From Paenibacillus sp. J45TS6 (lineage in GTDB: Bacteria > Bacillota > Bacilli > Paenibacillales > Paenibacillaceae): a DNA stretch of 64,000 bases. The first letter of the stretch is position 1. Each line of letters begins with the position of its first letter. Positions 1 through 9,097 of this stretch are shown piece after piece. The stretch is from the NCBI RefSeq assembly GCF_018403285.1, contig NZ_BOSJ01000015.1:39090-103089 (forward strand), given 5' to 3'. Made by a program: the position numbers and the translations under genes. The notes below the pieces were generated by a model, which was not told where the DNA came from, did not search any database, and saw nothing but the letters and a program-made list of their open reading frames with translations.

Positions 1-75
1 TAGATATAATAATGATTTTTGCTCATTATACACATGTGAAACATAATACTAGCGACTTCTGGAAGGGGATTACAC

Positions 76-558
76 ATGTCATTTCAAACCACTGCCTACG
101 AAGGAACACGGGAGGAACAATACAATACCGTCCTCAGTCAGTTAAAAGGCTTAATCTATGATGAACCTAATGCAATAGCCAATATGGCAAACGCTTCTGC
201 TTTGCTTAATGTATTTTTAACAGATATCAACTGGGTTGGATTTTATATTTATGATGGTAAGGAACTCGTTTTGGGGCCTTTCCAAGGTCTTCCTGCTTGT
301 ATTCGTATTGGTATAGGAAGAGGCGTATGCGGAACTTCCGCTGAGCAGCTCCGCACGATACGGGTGGAGAACGTGAATGAATTCCCTGGACATATCGCTT
401 GTGATGAAGCAACCAAAAGTGAAATTGTCGTTCCTATTGTGAAAAATGGAGAATTGTTCGGTGTACTGGATATAGACAGCCCCCATTTATCCCGTTTTGA
501 CCAAGCAGATCAGGAATTTTTGGAACAGTTCGTGGAAATTTTATCAGCACAGCTATAA
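76..558 (+). CDS. GAF-domain free methionine-(R)-sulfoxide reductase
   Basis: A 160-residue single GAF domain protein of the fRMsr family (E. coli MsrC/YebR, B. subtilis YtsP), which reduces free methionine-R-sulfoxide in the cytosol using thioredoxin. The three diagnostic cysteines are present at 75, 85 and 109; their spacing (10 and 24 residues) is the same as in the E. coli enzyme (84, 94, 118). The segment around residues 83-88 (GVCGTS) and HIACD (107-110) are family motifs. Length is normal. ATG is preceded by GGAAGGGG at about 8 nt. It is a single-gene unit ending at a hairpin shared with the convergent MerR gene. Family is clear from the sequence; activity is inferred. Confidence 0.9.
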   Translation: MSFQTTAYEGTREEQYNTVLSQLKGLIYDEPNAIANMANASALLNVFLTDINWVGFYIYDGKELVLGPFQGLPACIRIGIGRGVCGTSAEQLRTIRVENVNEFPGHIACDEATKSEIVVPIVKNGELFGVLDIDSPHLSRFDQADQEFLEQFVEILSAQL

Positions 559-571
559 GATAAATAGAGCG

Positions 572-616
572 TTAAAAAAAGGCACCTCGAGATTGTTCTC
601 AAGGTGCCTTTTTTAT
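572..616. terminator. Bidirectional terminator between fRMsr and merR
   Basis: Near-perfect stem of AAAAGGCACCTCGAG-type arms with a short loop, A-rich on one side and T-rich on the other, lying between two convergent genes. Confidence 0.85.
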
Positions 617-626
617 AGAATCACAC

Positions 627-1370
627 TCACTCCAGTTCCCGATCTGCTAACACGAGCATACTGTCGCGCATATACTCTGCCATTCCCGGATGGTAACGAT
701 TATATATCTCCCTATACTGTATCTTTTCCACGTAAAGATCTGCCAGGCCTTTATATATCGTTGCCGTCGGAGTATAAAATTGTTTAACCCAATCTAAATG
801 CATTCGTACCGTTCTTTGTACTTCCTCACTTGCAGGTGTCAGTCCCCTCTCCATCGCCTGTTGGAGCTGTTCATTAATCATATCCAGCGTCTCCTGGGAT
901 GATAAATATTCTTGCTGCACCAGAGTAGTAGAGTTACTTAACTCCATCTCAATTTCTCTTGAGGAGCGGTTTGGCACCTTTTTTTCACTTCGTTTCTCCT
1001 CGCTGAAACCTCTAAATAAATGATCAGGTTCGACCTCCTTATGGAGTTCTAAAGACTCAATCGTTTCATCTACAGACTGAATTAACGTATGAATTCGAGA
1101 AGATTCCCTGAGTAAATGTAGACGATGATCATGCAATCTACCCAGTAGTTCCTTCGGTTCCGATTGCATTCGTTCTTTAATTTGATTAACGGACAAAGAC
1201 CGTTCCCGGTATAACATAATCTGCTGAAGCGCAAGCAAGCTATCATATCCATATATCGGTGAATGATCTAAGTCCCCGTGTGATTCGAGTAAACCTTCTT
1301 CCTCATAGGAAGTTAACGTCTCTTGATCCACTCCTGTAAAAGAGGAAAGATCATCTAATGTATACTGCAA
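627..1370 (-). CDS. MerR-family regulator with TipAS-like ligand domain
   Basis: 247-residue regulator. Residues 1-70 form a MerR winged-helix DNA-binding domain (YTLDDLSSFTGVDQETLTSYE, then a Y-G-Y-D core), followed by a helical dimerisation stretch to about residue 110. The C-terminal third (about 145-245) resembles the TipAS antibiotic/drug-recognition domain, with the characteristic HLDWVKQFYTPTATIYKGLADLYVE-like helix pair and a Y-x-P-G-M-A-E tail. Relatives (TipA, Mta-like proteins) activate drug-efflux or stress genes on binding hydrophobic ligands. No efflux gene is adjacent: the neighbour upstream is an aldehyde dehydrogenase on the same strand, so the target is not evident. The HTH lacks nothing obvious. 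Domain assignment is good, ligand unknown. Confidence 0.82.
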   Translation of the reverse strand: MQYTLDDLSSFTGVDQETLTSYEEEGLLESHGDLDHSPIYGYDSLLALQQIMLYRERSLSVNQIKERMQSEPKELLGRLHDHRLHLLRESSRIHTLIQSVDETIESLELHKEVEPDHLFRGFSEEKRSEKKVPNRSSREIEMELSNSTTLVQQEYLSSQETLDMINEQLQQAMERGLTPASEEVQRTVRMHLDWVKQFYTPTATIYKGLADLYVEKIQYREIYNRYHPGMAEYMRDSMLVLADRELE

Positions 1371-1544
1371 CGCTCACACCCCCTTCCTGCTGTTTTTGAT
1401 TTGTAATGATTGTTTATTCTCGGTGATTTTCTATGGGATTAAGTACATTTGAACGTACGAACTTCTCATTTTACTATATATGGTTAGTTACCCATTCTGC
1501 TCAAAATGAACCTAGTTATAAGAAAATTAACATGAAACAGCGTT

Positions 1545-2972
1545 CTAATTTCGATGAATAACGACAAGTTTCAGTTCAGTCATTGCATCCAGAGCATATT
1601 TGATACCTTCCCTGCCGAATCCACTTTGTTTCACACCCCCGTAAGGCATATGGTCTACACGAAAAGTAGGAATATCATTAATCATCACACCACCCACCTC
1701 GAGTGTATCTGCTGCTTCCATCGCATTATTTATGTTTTGTGTGAAAATACCAGCTTGAAGTCCATACATAGAATCGTTCACCAGCTGGATCGCTTCTGTT
1801 ATAGAGCTCACGCTATGAACTACCATGACCGGTCCGAATACCTCCTGACAGGAAACTTTTGCAGAAAGCGGAACATGGGTTAGAATGGTAGGTTTAAGCA
1901 CCCGGCCTTCCAATTCTCCGCCAATCACTACTTTCGCCCCCTCTGCCTTTGCTTCCTGAATCCAGTCCCTTACTCGCTGTGTATCTTCCTCTGTAATGAG
2001 CGCCGATACATCCGTATTTGGGTCCAAAGGATCGCCTGTACGCAGCTTAGAGACTTTCTCAGCTAAAAGTTTGGTAAAAGTATCGGCAACCTCTTCATGC
2101 ACATACACTCGCTGCACGGAGATACATACCTGACCTTGGTAAGAGTAAGCACCGGCTGTCACCCGATCTGCAATGGCTTCTAGATCTCCTGGTTCTTTAT
2201 CAATAATGACCGCAGCATTCGAGCCAAGTTCAAGTGTCACCCCTTTTAACCCTGCTTTCTCCCGAATTCCAGTTCCGACTTTTGGACTGCCCGTAAATGT
2301 TATATGTTTCACACGCGGGTCAGTAACTAGCATGTCCCCAATCATTTTTCCATTACCGCTGACTACCTGAAGTGTACCTTTGGGCAAGCCTGCTTTTTCA
2401 AATAGTTCCGCAATCAGGTAGGCCGACAAAGGTGTCTGTCCTGCAGGTTTTAACACGATCGTATTCCCAGCTGCGATGGCAGGTCCAAGCTTATGTGCAA
2501 CCAGATTCATCGGAAAATTAAATGGCGTGATCGCTCCGACCACACCGACAGGTTCTTTTACCGTGTAAGCAATCCTTCCCTCACCGCCAGCTGCTGCATC
2601 CATAGGGATCGTCTCGCCCTGAATTCGTTTTGCTTCTTCTGCTGCAAAACGATACGTTTCAATCGTCCGATCCACCTCAGCCTTTGCTGCCTTGAGAGGT
2701 TTTGCAGCCTCTTTAGCGATTAGCTCTGAAGCTTCCTCTTTCCGCTCTTCTAAAAGCTCTGCAACTTTAGCAAGGATGGAAGAACGTTCGTGTGCAGGCA
2801 TCTTACGCATCACTTTAAAGGCCTCCACTGCACCTTCAACTGCCTCCTCTACATCTTGTTCTGATGCAATAGCAACTTGTGCGATCGTCTCTTCACTGTA
2901 AGGTGAAAGGAGTGTTGTATAGGATTTTGCTTCTCTCCATTGTCCGTTAATATATAAATGCTGTAATAACAT
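1545..2972 (-). CDS. NAD(P)+-dependent aldehyde dehydrogenase
   Basis: 475-residue member of the ALDH superfamily, oxidising an aldehyde to the acid with NAD(P)+. Catalytic Cys283 sits in GQVCISVQR, the general base Glu249 in LELGSN, and the oxyanion Asn152 in TPFNFP; the nucleotide-binding Lys175 (VLKPAGQTP) and FTGSPKVG motif (226-233) are present. The C-terminal VDHMPYGGVKQSGFGREG motif is intact. It most resembles the lactaldehyde/non-phosphorylating GAPDH-like branch, but substrate cannot be fixed from sequence. Single gene, ATG preceded by GGGAGGTCATAAG. Enzyme class is secure, physiological substrate is not. Confidence 0.9.
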   Translation of the reverse strand: MLLQHLYINGQWREAKSYTTLLSPYSEETIAQVAIASEQDVEEAVEGAVEAFKVMRKMPAHERSSILAKVAELLEERKEEASELIAKEAAKPLKAAKAEVDRTIETYRFAAEEAKRIQGETIPMDAAAGGEGRIAYTVKEPVGVVGAITPFNFPMNLVAHKLGPAIAAGNTIVLKPAGQTPLSAYLIAELFEKAGLPKGTLQVVSGNGKMIGDMLVTDPRVKHITFTGSPKVGTGIREKAGLKGVTLELGSNAAVIIDKEPGDLEAIADRVTAGAYSYQGQVCISVQRVYVHEEVADTFTKLLAEKVSKLRTGDPLDPNTDVSALITEEDTQRVRDWIQEAKAEGAKVVIGGELEGRVLKPTILTHVPLSAKVSCQEVFGPVMVVHSVSSITEAIQLVNDSMYGLQAGIFTQNINNAMEAADTLEVGGVMINDIPTFRVDHMPYGGVKQSGFGREGIKYALDAMTELKLVVIHRN

Positions 2973-3187
2973 CTTATGACCTCCCGTCGAATTAGTAGTT
3001 AAGATGATCTATGAAAAAAAAGACTTATATAATTGTTATCTCTTATAAAGTAATATCCCGCTGACAGCAATTAAAACAATAATCACTAACATTTTTCGCC
3101 CATGTTCCTGTGTGTAGAATATGAATTATCTCATGAAAACTACGAGGGAACCGTAATTTGGTAAATAGACAAACATAAAACGAACCT

Positions 3188-3226
3188 AAAAAAAAGCCTC
3201 ATCCAGTAAAAAGGATGAGGCTTCAT
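3188..3226 (-). terminator. Terminator of cadA
   Basis: Stem GCCTCATCC / GGATGAGGC with a 7-nt loop followed on the minus strand by eight T; it lies 30-70 nt past the cadA stop. Confidence 0.88.
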
Positions 3227-3258
3227 TTTAAAGCGTAAATAGGTTGCTATATAACTGC

Positions 3259-5514
3259 TCAAGCAGGTTCTTTGTATCGCAAGATACGCATAGCGTTCAG
3301 TACAGCAAGAACAGTCACACCCACATCAGAGAAGACAGCTTCCCACATGGTTGCTATCCCAAATGCACCGAGGATGAGGAAAATTGCCTTAACACCCAGT
3401 GCAAAGATGATATTTTGCCACACAATAGCTCTGGTCCGTTTCGCAATACGAATCGCCGTTGCGATCTTAGAAGGTTCATCCGTCATGATGACAATATCAG
3501 CAGCTTCGATCGCCGCATCCGACCCAAGACCTCCCATCGCAACACCCACATCAGCCTGAGCAAGAACAGGCGTATCATTAATGCCATCACCAACAAACAT
3601 CACTTTCTCTTTCGAATCTTTTGAAGCAGTAATCCGTTCCATCTGTTCCACCTTATGCTGTGGAAGCAGTTCTGCATGCACCTCATCTACTCCAAGTTCC
3701 CTCGCAACAGATTCGGCAACGGAGCGCACGTCCCCAGTAAGCATCACTGTTTTATGGATCGAGAGGGAACGAAGATCATCCAGCGCACGGGCAGCATCTG
3801 CCTTGATTCGGTCAGAGATAACAAGATGACCTGCATACGTATCATCAACTGCCACATGAATAACTGTACCGTATGCTGCTGCATCCTCATAGGCAATTTC
3901 TTGCTGTTTCATGAGTTTCGTATTCCCTGCAAAGATGATATGATCATCCACCCTGGCCCTAATTCCATAACCTGATAATTCCTCATAATCTGTAACCCGC
4001 TCTTCTTGAAGCGCTTCTTGATATGCTTTCCGAATAGATGCCGCGATCGGATGATGGGAATGCAGTTCTGTATAAGCCGTATATTCTAATAGTTGTTGTT
4101 TGGCATCCTCTTCCGAACTAGCAGAAGCAAGAAACTTACGAGAAGGATAAATTCCGGATACTTCAAACACTCCCTCGGTAAGAGTTCCCGTTTTATCAAA
4201 TACGACTGTCTTTACTTGACTCAAAGCTTCGAGATAATTCCCACCTTTCACAAGTACACCTGCTTTGGACGCCGCTCCAATGCCTCCAAAAAATCCAAGC
4301 GGAATGGAAACAACAAGTGCACAAGGACAGGAGATAACAAGAAAGATCAGCGCCCGATAGAGCCAATCTGAGAATTCAGCACCATTGATCACAAGCGGTG
4401 GGATGATGGCTAACAACAGGGCTACAATGACGACAATCGGAGTATATACCCTTGCAAATTTATTAATAAATGTCTCCGTAGGTGCTTTTTTGTTTGATGC
4501 ATTTTGGACAAGATCCAGAATTTTCGATACCGTGGACTCACCGTAAGATTTGGTTACTTCTATTTTTAGAACACCATTCAGATTAACAAAACCACTCAGC
4601 ATCTCACTGCCCGGCTCTGCTTCTCTAGGAAGAGACTCTCCTGTCAGCGCAGAGGTATCGAGCATAGAGGTCCCTGATATCACGATTCCATCAAGCGGTA
4701 CCCGCTCTCCGGGTTTCACAATAATGACATTCCCTATTTCGACTTGTTCAGGTGAGATTTTACGAGTGCCTTGGTCTGTCTCCACGTTTGCATAGTCCGG
4801 CCGTATATTCATTAATGACTGAATGGACTTACGTGAACGGTTCACAGCAAGACTCTGGAACATCTCTCCGATCTGATAAAACAACATGACAGCGACAGCT
4901 TCGGGATATTCCCGAATTGCAAACGCGCCCAACGTAGCAATGGACATCAGGAAGAATTCATCAAATACCTGACCTCTGGCTATATTGCGAACGGCTTGCC
5001 ATAAAACATCACCGCCAATCAGCAGATAAGCAAGCACAAACAAGGAGACCTCGGCCCAGCCACCCATCGGCAGCAGTGCTGCAAGAACAGCAAGTACTGT
5101 CCCTGCACCAAGCCGTACAGCAACTTTACGCATTTGGGCTGAACTATGATCATGACTATGTCCTTCATGCCCGTCCGCTTCGTCGTGGCTATGATCATGT
5201 CCGTGGTGATCATGGGCATCATGATTATGGACATGTTGATCTTTTCCACTCTCTTTTTGACGGCTTCTCTCTCCTACGACGGAAACTTTAATATGTGAAT
5301 CGAGCTGCTTAATTTTACGTTTTGCTTCTGTAATGACATCTTCTTCTGTCTCATCTTCTACAGTTAGAATCATTTTACATGTTGCAAAATTAACTGTTGC
5401 AGAAGTGACTCCTTGCAGTTTACTAACCCCATTCTCAATCTTCATTGCACAGTTCGCACAGTCAAGACCATCCAAAAGCAGTTCATATTTTACTTGTTTG
5501 GTTTCATTACTCAC
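3259..5514 (-). CDS. cadA: Heavy-metal P1B-type ATPase (Zn/Cd/Co exporter)
   Basis: 751-residue PIB-type ATPase that exports divalent soft metals from the cytosol at the cost of ATP. An N-terminal HMA domain carries Cys19-x-x-Cys22; a linker (94-123) holds 13 histidines. Membrane metal site CPC is at 396-398, the phosphorylated Asp440 in DKTGTLTEG, the TGES phosphatase loop at 291-294, then HP and GDGIND motifs. The CPC plus His linker fits the ZntA/CadA (group IB-2) branch rather than the copper CopA branch. Start is GTG with AGAGGAG about 10 nt upstream. It is divergent from a CadC/SmtB-type repressor and has a matching operator between the two genes, so metal-induced derepression is inferred. 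Confidence 0.92.
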   Translation of the reverse strand: MSNETKQVKYELLLDGLDCANCAMKIENGVSKLQGVTSATVNFATCKMILTVEDETEEDVITEAKRKIKQLDSHIKVSVVGERSRQKESGKDQHVHNHDAHDHHGHDHSHDEADGHEGHSHDHSSAQMRKVAVRLGAGTVLAVLAALLPMGGWAEVSLFVLAYLLIGGDVLWQAVRNIARGQVFDEFFLMSIATLGAFAIREYPEAVAVMLFYQIGEMFQSLAVNRSRKSIQSLMNIRPDYANVETDQGTRKISPEQVEIGNVIIVKPGERVPLDGIVISGTSMLDTSALTGESLPREAEPGSEMLSGFVNLNGVLKIEVTKSYGESTVSKILDLVQNASNKKAPTETFINKFARVYTPIVVIVALLLAIIPPLVINGAEFSDWLYRALIFLVISCPCALVVSIPLGFFGGIGAASKAGVLVKGGNYLEALSQVKTVVFDKTGTLTEGVFEVSGIYPSRKFLASASSEEDAKQQLLEYTAYTELHSHHPIAASIRKAYQEALQEERVTDYEELSGYGIRARVDDHIIFAGNTKLMKQQEIAYEDAAAYGTVIHVAVDDTYAGHLVISDRIKADAARALDDLRSLSIHKTVMLTGDVRSVAESVARELGVDEVHAELLPQHKVEQMERITASKDSKEKVMFVGDGINDTPVLAQADVGVAMGGLGSDAAIEAADIVIMTDEPSKIATAIRIAKRTRAIVWQNIIFALGVKAIFLILGAFGIATMWEAVFSDVGVTVLAVLNAMRILRYKEPA

Positions 5515-5560
5515 GCTCTGTCATCTCCTCTGACTTCCCATGGAAATCGTTAAAAGTAAT

Positions 5561-5580
5561 ATATGAGCAACTGTTCATAT
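5561..5580. promoter_or_regulatory. SmtB/CadC-type operator dyad in the cadA-cadC intergenic region
   Basis: ATATGAGCAA-CTGTTCATAT is an imperfect inverted repeat (8 of 10 arm positions pair) of the 12-2-12 form bound by SmtB/ZiaR/CzrA-type repressors (TGAACA-N2-TGTTCA core). It lies 47 nt upstream of the cadA start and about 125 nt upstream of the repressor gene, so it should control cadA directly. Confidence 0.75.
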
Positions 5581-5672
5581 GTTTATGGATTTATTATATG
5601 CACCTGTCAAAGATGAAGTCAATGATACTTGGAGCAAAAAATATATATTTATACACTTCCCCTTATTTTGGC

Positions 5673-5678
5673 TATAAT
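5673..5678 (+). promoter_or_regulatory. Likely -10 box of the cadC-like repressor
   Basis: A perfect TATAAT hexamer 27 nt before the ATG; the -35 region is weak, which is common for autoregulated repressor genes. Confidence 0.5.
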
Positions 5679-5705
5679 AAAACAATATAAGAGGCGGTGA
5701 AACAC

Positions 5706-6080
5706 ATGGAAAATCAAAAAATAATACCGATCGAAGATTGTGATGCAACATGCTCTGGTTCGGATACATCACTAGATAACCTTAGAAACTCCTTGCTTGA
5801 TAAAACAACGTCGGTACAAATGGCTGACTGGTTTAAGGCATTTAGTGATCCGACCCGCCTTCGTATTATTGATGCATTATTACAGAGAGAATTATGCGTT
5901 CATGATCTCACAGTACTTTTGGATATGGGACAATCCGCCATTTCTCATCAGCTTCGTTCCCTGCGCAACATGCGTATCGTGAAGCGGCGCAAAGAAGGAA
6001 AAACTGTATATTATTCGCTCGACGATGGACATATTGAACAAATCTTCATCCAGACTCTTCAGCATATTAAACACGAGTAA
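5706..6080 (+). CDS. ArsR/SmtB-family metal-sensing repressor (CadC-like)
   Basis: 124-residue winged-helix repressor of the CadC/SmtB type, expected to release DNA on binding Zn, Cd or Pb. Start taken as ATG 5706 because GAGGCGG lies 6 nt upstream; an in-frame GTG at 5697 would overlap this site. Two sensing sites can be seen. The N-terminal Cys12-x3-Cys16 plus Cys64 in ELCVHDL match CadC Cys7, Cys11 and Cys58, but the fourth cysteine (CadC Cys60) is His66. The C-terminal alpha5 site is complete: Asp107, His109, His120, His123, the SmtB/CzrA zinc set. HTH at about 70-90 (GQSAISHQLRSL). Divergent partner cadA is the probable target. Confidence 0.88.
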   Translation: MENQKIIPIEDCDATCSGSDTSLDNLRNSLLDKTTSVQMADWFKAFSDPTRLRIIDALLQRELCVHDLTVLLDMGQSAISHQLRSLRNMRIVKRRKEGKTVYYSLDDGHIEQIFIQTLQHIKHE

Positions 6081-6104
6081 CATCGGTTTACCTTCTTCAA
6101 AAAT

Positions 6105-6152
6105 AAAAAGAAGCATTCATGCAGTTAAAGTCTGCAAGAATGCTTCTTTTTA
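6105..6152. terminator. Bidirectional terminator
   Basis: Long stem with AAAAAGAAGCATTC and GAATGCTTCTTTTT arms and an inner GCAG/CTGC pairing, between the convergent repressor gene and the AI-2E permease gene; it overlaps the latter's stop codon. Confidence 0.85.
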
Positions 6153-7292
6153 TTTTATATCCTGATCGTAGAGCCCCGAACCATCCCTGAACCAATGGAA
6201 CAGATGGGTGAAGAGCACTTTGAGAACGGCATAACCGGGTACGGCCAGCAAAATCCCAACCACTCCAAACAAATTCCCTGCAGTCAGAATGACAAAGATA
6301 ATGGTAATGGGATGCACTTTAAGCGATTTTCCCATAATCTGCGGGGATATGAATTTCCCTTCTATCAGTTGAACAATCGTCCAAACGGCGATCATTTTCA
6401 GCAGCATCACCGGCGAAGTAAAGGCGGCAACGAGAAGCGCAGGTGTGATCGCGATTGCCGGTCCGAGATAAGGCACAATACTCGTAAAGGCAGCAATCAC
6501 AGCAAGGATGAGCGCATAATCAAGACCGATAATGACATAGCCAATATACAGCAGAACACCAATACAGAAACTCACGATAATCTGCCCGCGAATATACGAG
6601 CTGATCTGATGATTGGATTCCGAAAGAATTCGAGTTGTCCCTGGCCGCATCTTTGTTGGCAGGAAGGCCAACAGATAATTAGGCAGTTTTTTGCCGTCTT
6701 TTAATAAATAGAAAAGAATAAACGGCACGGTGACAATGGTAAGCACGGTCTCTGTTAGGATTCCTAAGAAACCGCCAATTCCTGAAAAAGTGGTATCAAG
6801 AATAGTGCTCGCCTGTTTAGATAAGTCCTGAATGATGCTATCCAAATCGAAATTAACAGCGCTTTGAATCTGTGTCAGGTACTGACTTCCAATAAACTGT
6901 TCAAACTGAAAGGCTACATTCTCATAATATCTTGGAAAATTAAGAATTAAGTCCTCAATCTGTTGCCGTACAACGGGAACGACCGCAAGGATTACAATCG
7001 TAATAATAGCCGCAATTAGAAGATATAAGATCAGAATCGAATATACCCTTTTTAAACCTCGGCGTTCTAATATGTCCACCAACGGATTCAGTAAATAATA
7101 CACTACACCTGTTAATAAAATCGGTATCACAATGGTCCTAAGCAAAACTTCTAAAGGCCGAAAAACGAATGAAACTTTGGTAAAGACCATAATATTGAGA
7201 CCGATCAATAAGATGATCAACAAAAAAAGAACAAATTTATTATTGAGAAATAAACGCTTAAATCTGTCTGGCCAAACTCTCTCTTGTTCCAT
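6150..7292 (-). CDS. AI-2E family permease (PerM/YtvI-like)
   Basis: 380-residue integral membrane protein of the AI-2 exporter superfamily (PF01594). Hydrophobic segments occur at about 20-45, 50-75, 80-105, a long amphipathic soluble loop at about 115-160, then helices from 175 onward; the signature region [10 protein letters not shown] and the C-terminal [27 protein letters not shown] helix are recognisable. Family members include YtvI/YueF and the Na+/H+ antiporter-like proteins of alkaliphiles; TqsA exports AI-2 in E. coli. The transported substrate here is unknown. Single gene, ATG 7292. A long stretch upstream (7293-7550) has no gene. Confidence 0.85.
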   Translation of the reverse strand: MEQERVWPDRFKRLFLNNKFVLFLLIILLIGLNIMVFTKVSFVFRPLEVLLRTIVIPILLTGVVYYLLNPLVDILERRGLKRVYSILILYLLIAAIITIVILAVVPVVRQQIEDLILNFPRYYENVAFQFEQFIGSQYLTQIQSAVNFDLDSIIQDLSKQASTILDTTFSGIGGFLGILTETVLTIVTVPFILFYLLKDGKKLPNYLLAFLPTKMRPGTTRILSESNHQISSYIRGQIIVSFCIGVLLYIGYVIIGLDYALILAVIAAFTSIVPYLGPAIAITPALLVAAFTSPVMLLKMIAVWTIVQLIEGKFISPQIMGKSLKVHPITIIFVILTAGNLFGVVGILLAVPGYAVLKVLFTHLFHWFRDGSGLYDQDIK

Positions 7293-7591
7293 ATACGCAT
7301 CCCTTTCTTACGATCCAATAGCTCCTATCTATATATTAATGAAAAAAGCCCAATTTTCATACGTTTTTCTAGGCTCTTCGTTGCAAAAAAACAAAAAATT
7401 TATAAACCCCTCTCACGTCATATACATGTTATATATTAGCGATTTATTGTAAACCATCTCTTTTACGGGCTTATCCATCCTAATATCTATTCAATTTCGC
7501 ACAAATAATGCGTTTATTTTAATATATATGTAATAAAGTGCAAACAATAATACAATTAATGTGTGCACAAAATAAAATTTAAAGATAGTTA

Positions 7592-7608
7592 TGTTAGATA
7601 TATTGACA
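7592..7608 (+). promoter_or_regulatory. GlnR/TnrA-type operator upstream of amt
   Basis: TGTTAGATATATTGACA matches the consensus TGTNANAWWWTNTNACA with a single mismatch (position 11). Its last six bases are the TTGACA -35 element, so a bound GlnR would cover the -35. The consensus is established for Bacillus GlnR/TnrA; its use here is inference. Confidence 0.8.
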
Positions 7609-7631
7609 AAGTGCGATTTACCCTCTAAAAT
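7603..7631 (+). promoter_or_regulatory. amt promoter (sigma-A type)
   Basis: TTGACA (7603-7608), 17-nt spacer, TAAAAT (7626-7631). This predicts a ~115-nt leader, which contains a 9-bp hairpin with ATGAGAATG/CATTCTCAT arms at 7666-7698. The rest of 7293-7590 is AT-rich without recognisable genes. Confidence 0.78.
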
Positions 7632-7753
7632 ACGGTCAAAGCCTTAAAAACAAACTTTGCCATTTATGAGAATGGTCGGATATAAACCACATTCTCATAT
7701 TGCAGTCAGCAGCGTGATGCAAGTCATTTTATACAAACAAGGAGTGGTTCAAG

Positions 7754-9037
7754 ATGGAGGTCATCGGAATAAACAGTGTTTGGGTCATGCTGGGAGCCAT
7801 TTTGGTATTATTCATGCAAGGCGGATTCATTCTTCTTGAAGCAGGTTCTACTCGAATGAAGAATGCCGGTCACGTTGCAGGCAAGACGATTTTTACAGTC
7901 GGTATCGTATCGATCGTGTTTTGGGCAGTGGGTTATGCACTGATCTTTGGCGGTCAAGGGAATGCAATCATTGGTTGGGGCGATTACTTCGCATTTAATG
8001 TCACAGGCTCTTCTGCAGAAGACACCGTAGCTCCAAGCGTTATGTTCATCTTCCAACTTGCTTTTGCTGCCGTATCCATGTCCATCGCTTGGGGCGGTTT
8101 TGCCGAAAGAGCGAAATTATCCGCGTATCTCATCTTCGCTGTACTCTTCTCCGTACTTGTATATCCTGTCATTGCTCACTGGATTTGGGGCGGCGGCTGG
8201 CTCTCTGAACATGGAGACCAAGACTTTGCTGGTTCCACTGTAGTTCATCTAACAGGGGCTTGTGCAGCGTTGGCGGCAACAATCCTGTTAAAACCGCGTA
8301 TTGGTAAATACAATAAAGATGGTAAGCCCAATCATATGCCCGGTCATAACCAAGTGTTTACGACACTCGGCGTGATGATTCTATGGGTAGGCTGGTTCGG
8401 ATTTAACGCAGGCAGTACAATAACCGTGGAAGATGGAAGTTTCTTCGGATTTGTTGCCATCAATACACAGCTTGGTGCCGCTGCCGGTGCTGTTGCAGCT
8501 CTCCTCGTTGCTTGGGCCTTTATGGGTAAAGCTGATGTAGGTATGATGTTAAACGGCGCGCTTGCAGGACTCGTTGCCATCACCGCGTCTTGTGCTTATG
8601 TAGATTCCTGGGCTGCCATTGTGATCGGCCTGATTGCCGGTATTCTCGTATTCTTCAGTATCCGCTTCTTCGAGAAAATGAGAATTGATGATCCCATCGC
8701 AGCCTTGTCTGCTCATGGTACTGCGGGAATCTGGGGTACACTCTCCACTGGTTTCTTCGCTACTCCTGAACTGGTCGATAAGCTAGGTGTAGGTAACCCG
8801 GGTCTATTCTATGGCGGCGGCTTCGGACAGCTGGGAGTTCAGGCACTTGGTGTTGTTACTTGTGCGATCTACGCCTTCGCTGTATCCTTCGCAATTCTGT
8901 GGATCATGAAGAAAACGATCGGTATCCGCGTATCCGAAGAGGAAGAGCTGGTTGGTCTTGATCTGAGTGAACACGGAACATATGGATATCCAGAGCAACT
9001 CTCCGCAGAAATCAAAAAATCGAACCTCCCCCTCTAA
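7754..9037 (+). CDS. amt: Ammonium transporter (Amt/Rh family)
   Basis: 427-residue Amt-family channel with about 11 membrane helices, conducting ammonium/ammonia. The N-terminus WVMLGAILVLFMQGGFILLEAG, the GGSTVVHLTG-like segment (here FAGSTVVHLTGACAAL, bearing the first pore His), WVGWFGFNAGS and the AALSAHGTAGIWGTLSTG segment (second pore His) are family signatures. Start ATG with AAGGAG 8 nt upstream. No glnK/nrgB PII gene follows; instead a strong hairpin and the repeat array. The promoter carries a GlnR/TnrA-type box, consistent with expression under nitrogen limitation. Functional assignment is secure. Confidence 0.95.
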   Translation: MEVIGINSVWVMLGAILVLFMQGGFILLEAGSTRMKNAGHVAGKTIFTVGIVSIVFWAVGYALIFGGQGNAIIGWGDYFAFNVTGSSAEDTVAPSVMFIFQLAFAAVSMSIAWGGFAERAKLSAYLIFAVLFSVLVYPVIAHWIWGGGWLSEHGDQDFAGSTVVHLTGACAALAATILLKPRIGKYNKDGKPNHMPGHNQVFTTLGVMILWVGWFGFNAGSTITVEDGSFFGFVAINTQLGAAAGAVAALLVAWAFMGKADVGMMLNGALAGLVAITASCAYVDSWAAIVIGLIAGILVFFSIRFFEKMRIDDPIAALSAHGTAGIWGTLSTGFFATPELVDKLGVGNPGLFYGGGFGQLGVQALGVVTCAIYAFAVSFAILWIMKKTIGIRVSEEEELVGLDLSEHGTYGYPEQLSAEIKKSNLPL

Positions 9038-9052
9038 TGAAATATCCTCCGT

Positions 9053-9094
9053 ACCGGCTGGATGGTTCCCCAAACCGTTCAGCCGGTTTTTTGT
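9053..9094 (+). terminator. Terminator of amt
   Basis: ACCGGCTGGATGGTT / AACCGTTCAGCCGGT arms with a 4-5-nt loop followed by TTTTTTG, 16 nt past the amt stop. Confidence 0.92.
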
Positions 9095-9097
9095 TGT

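Noticed and set aside
217-486. Overlapping antisense frames inside the fRMsr gene and similar frames throughout
   Set aside because: They lie opposite well-supported genes, have no ribosome sites and no recognisable domains.
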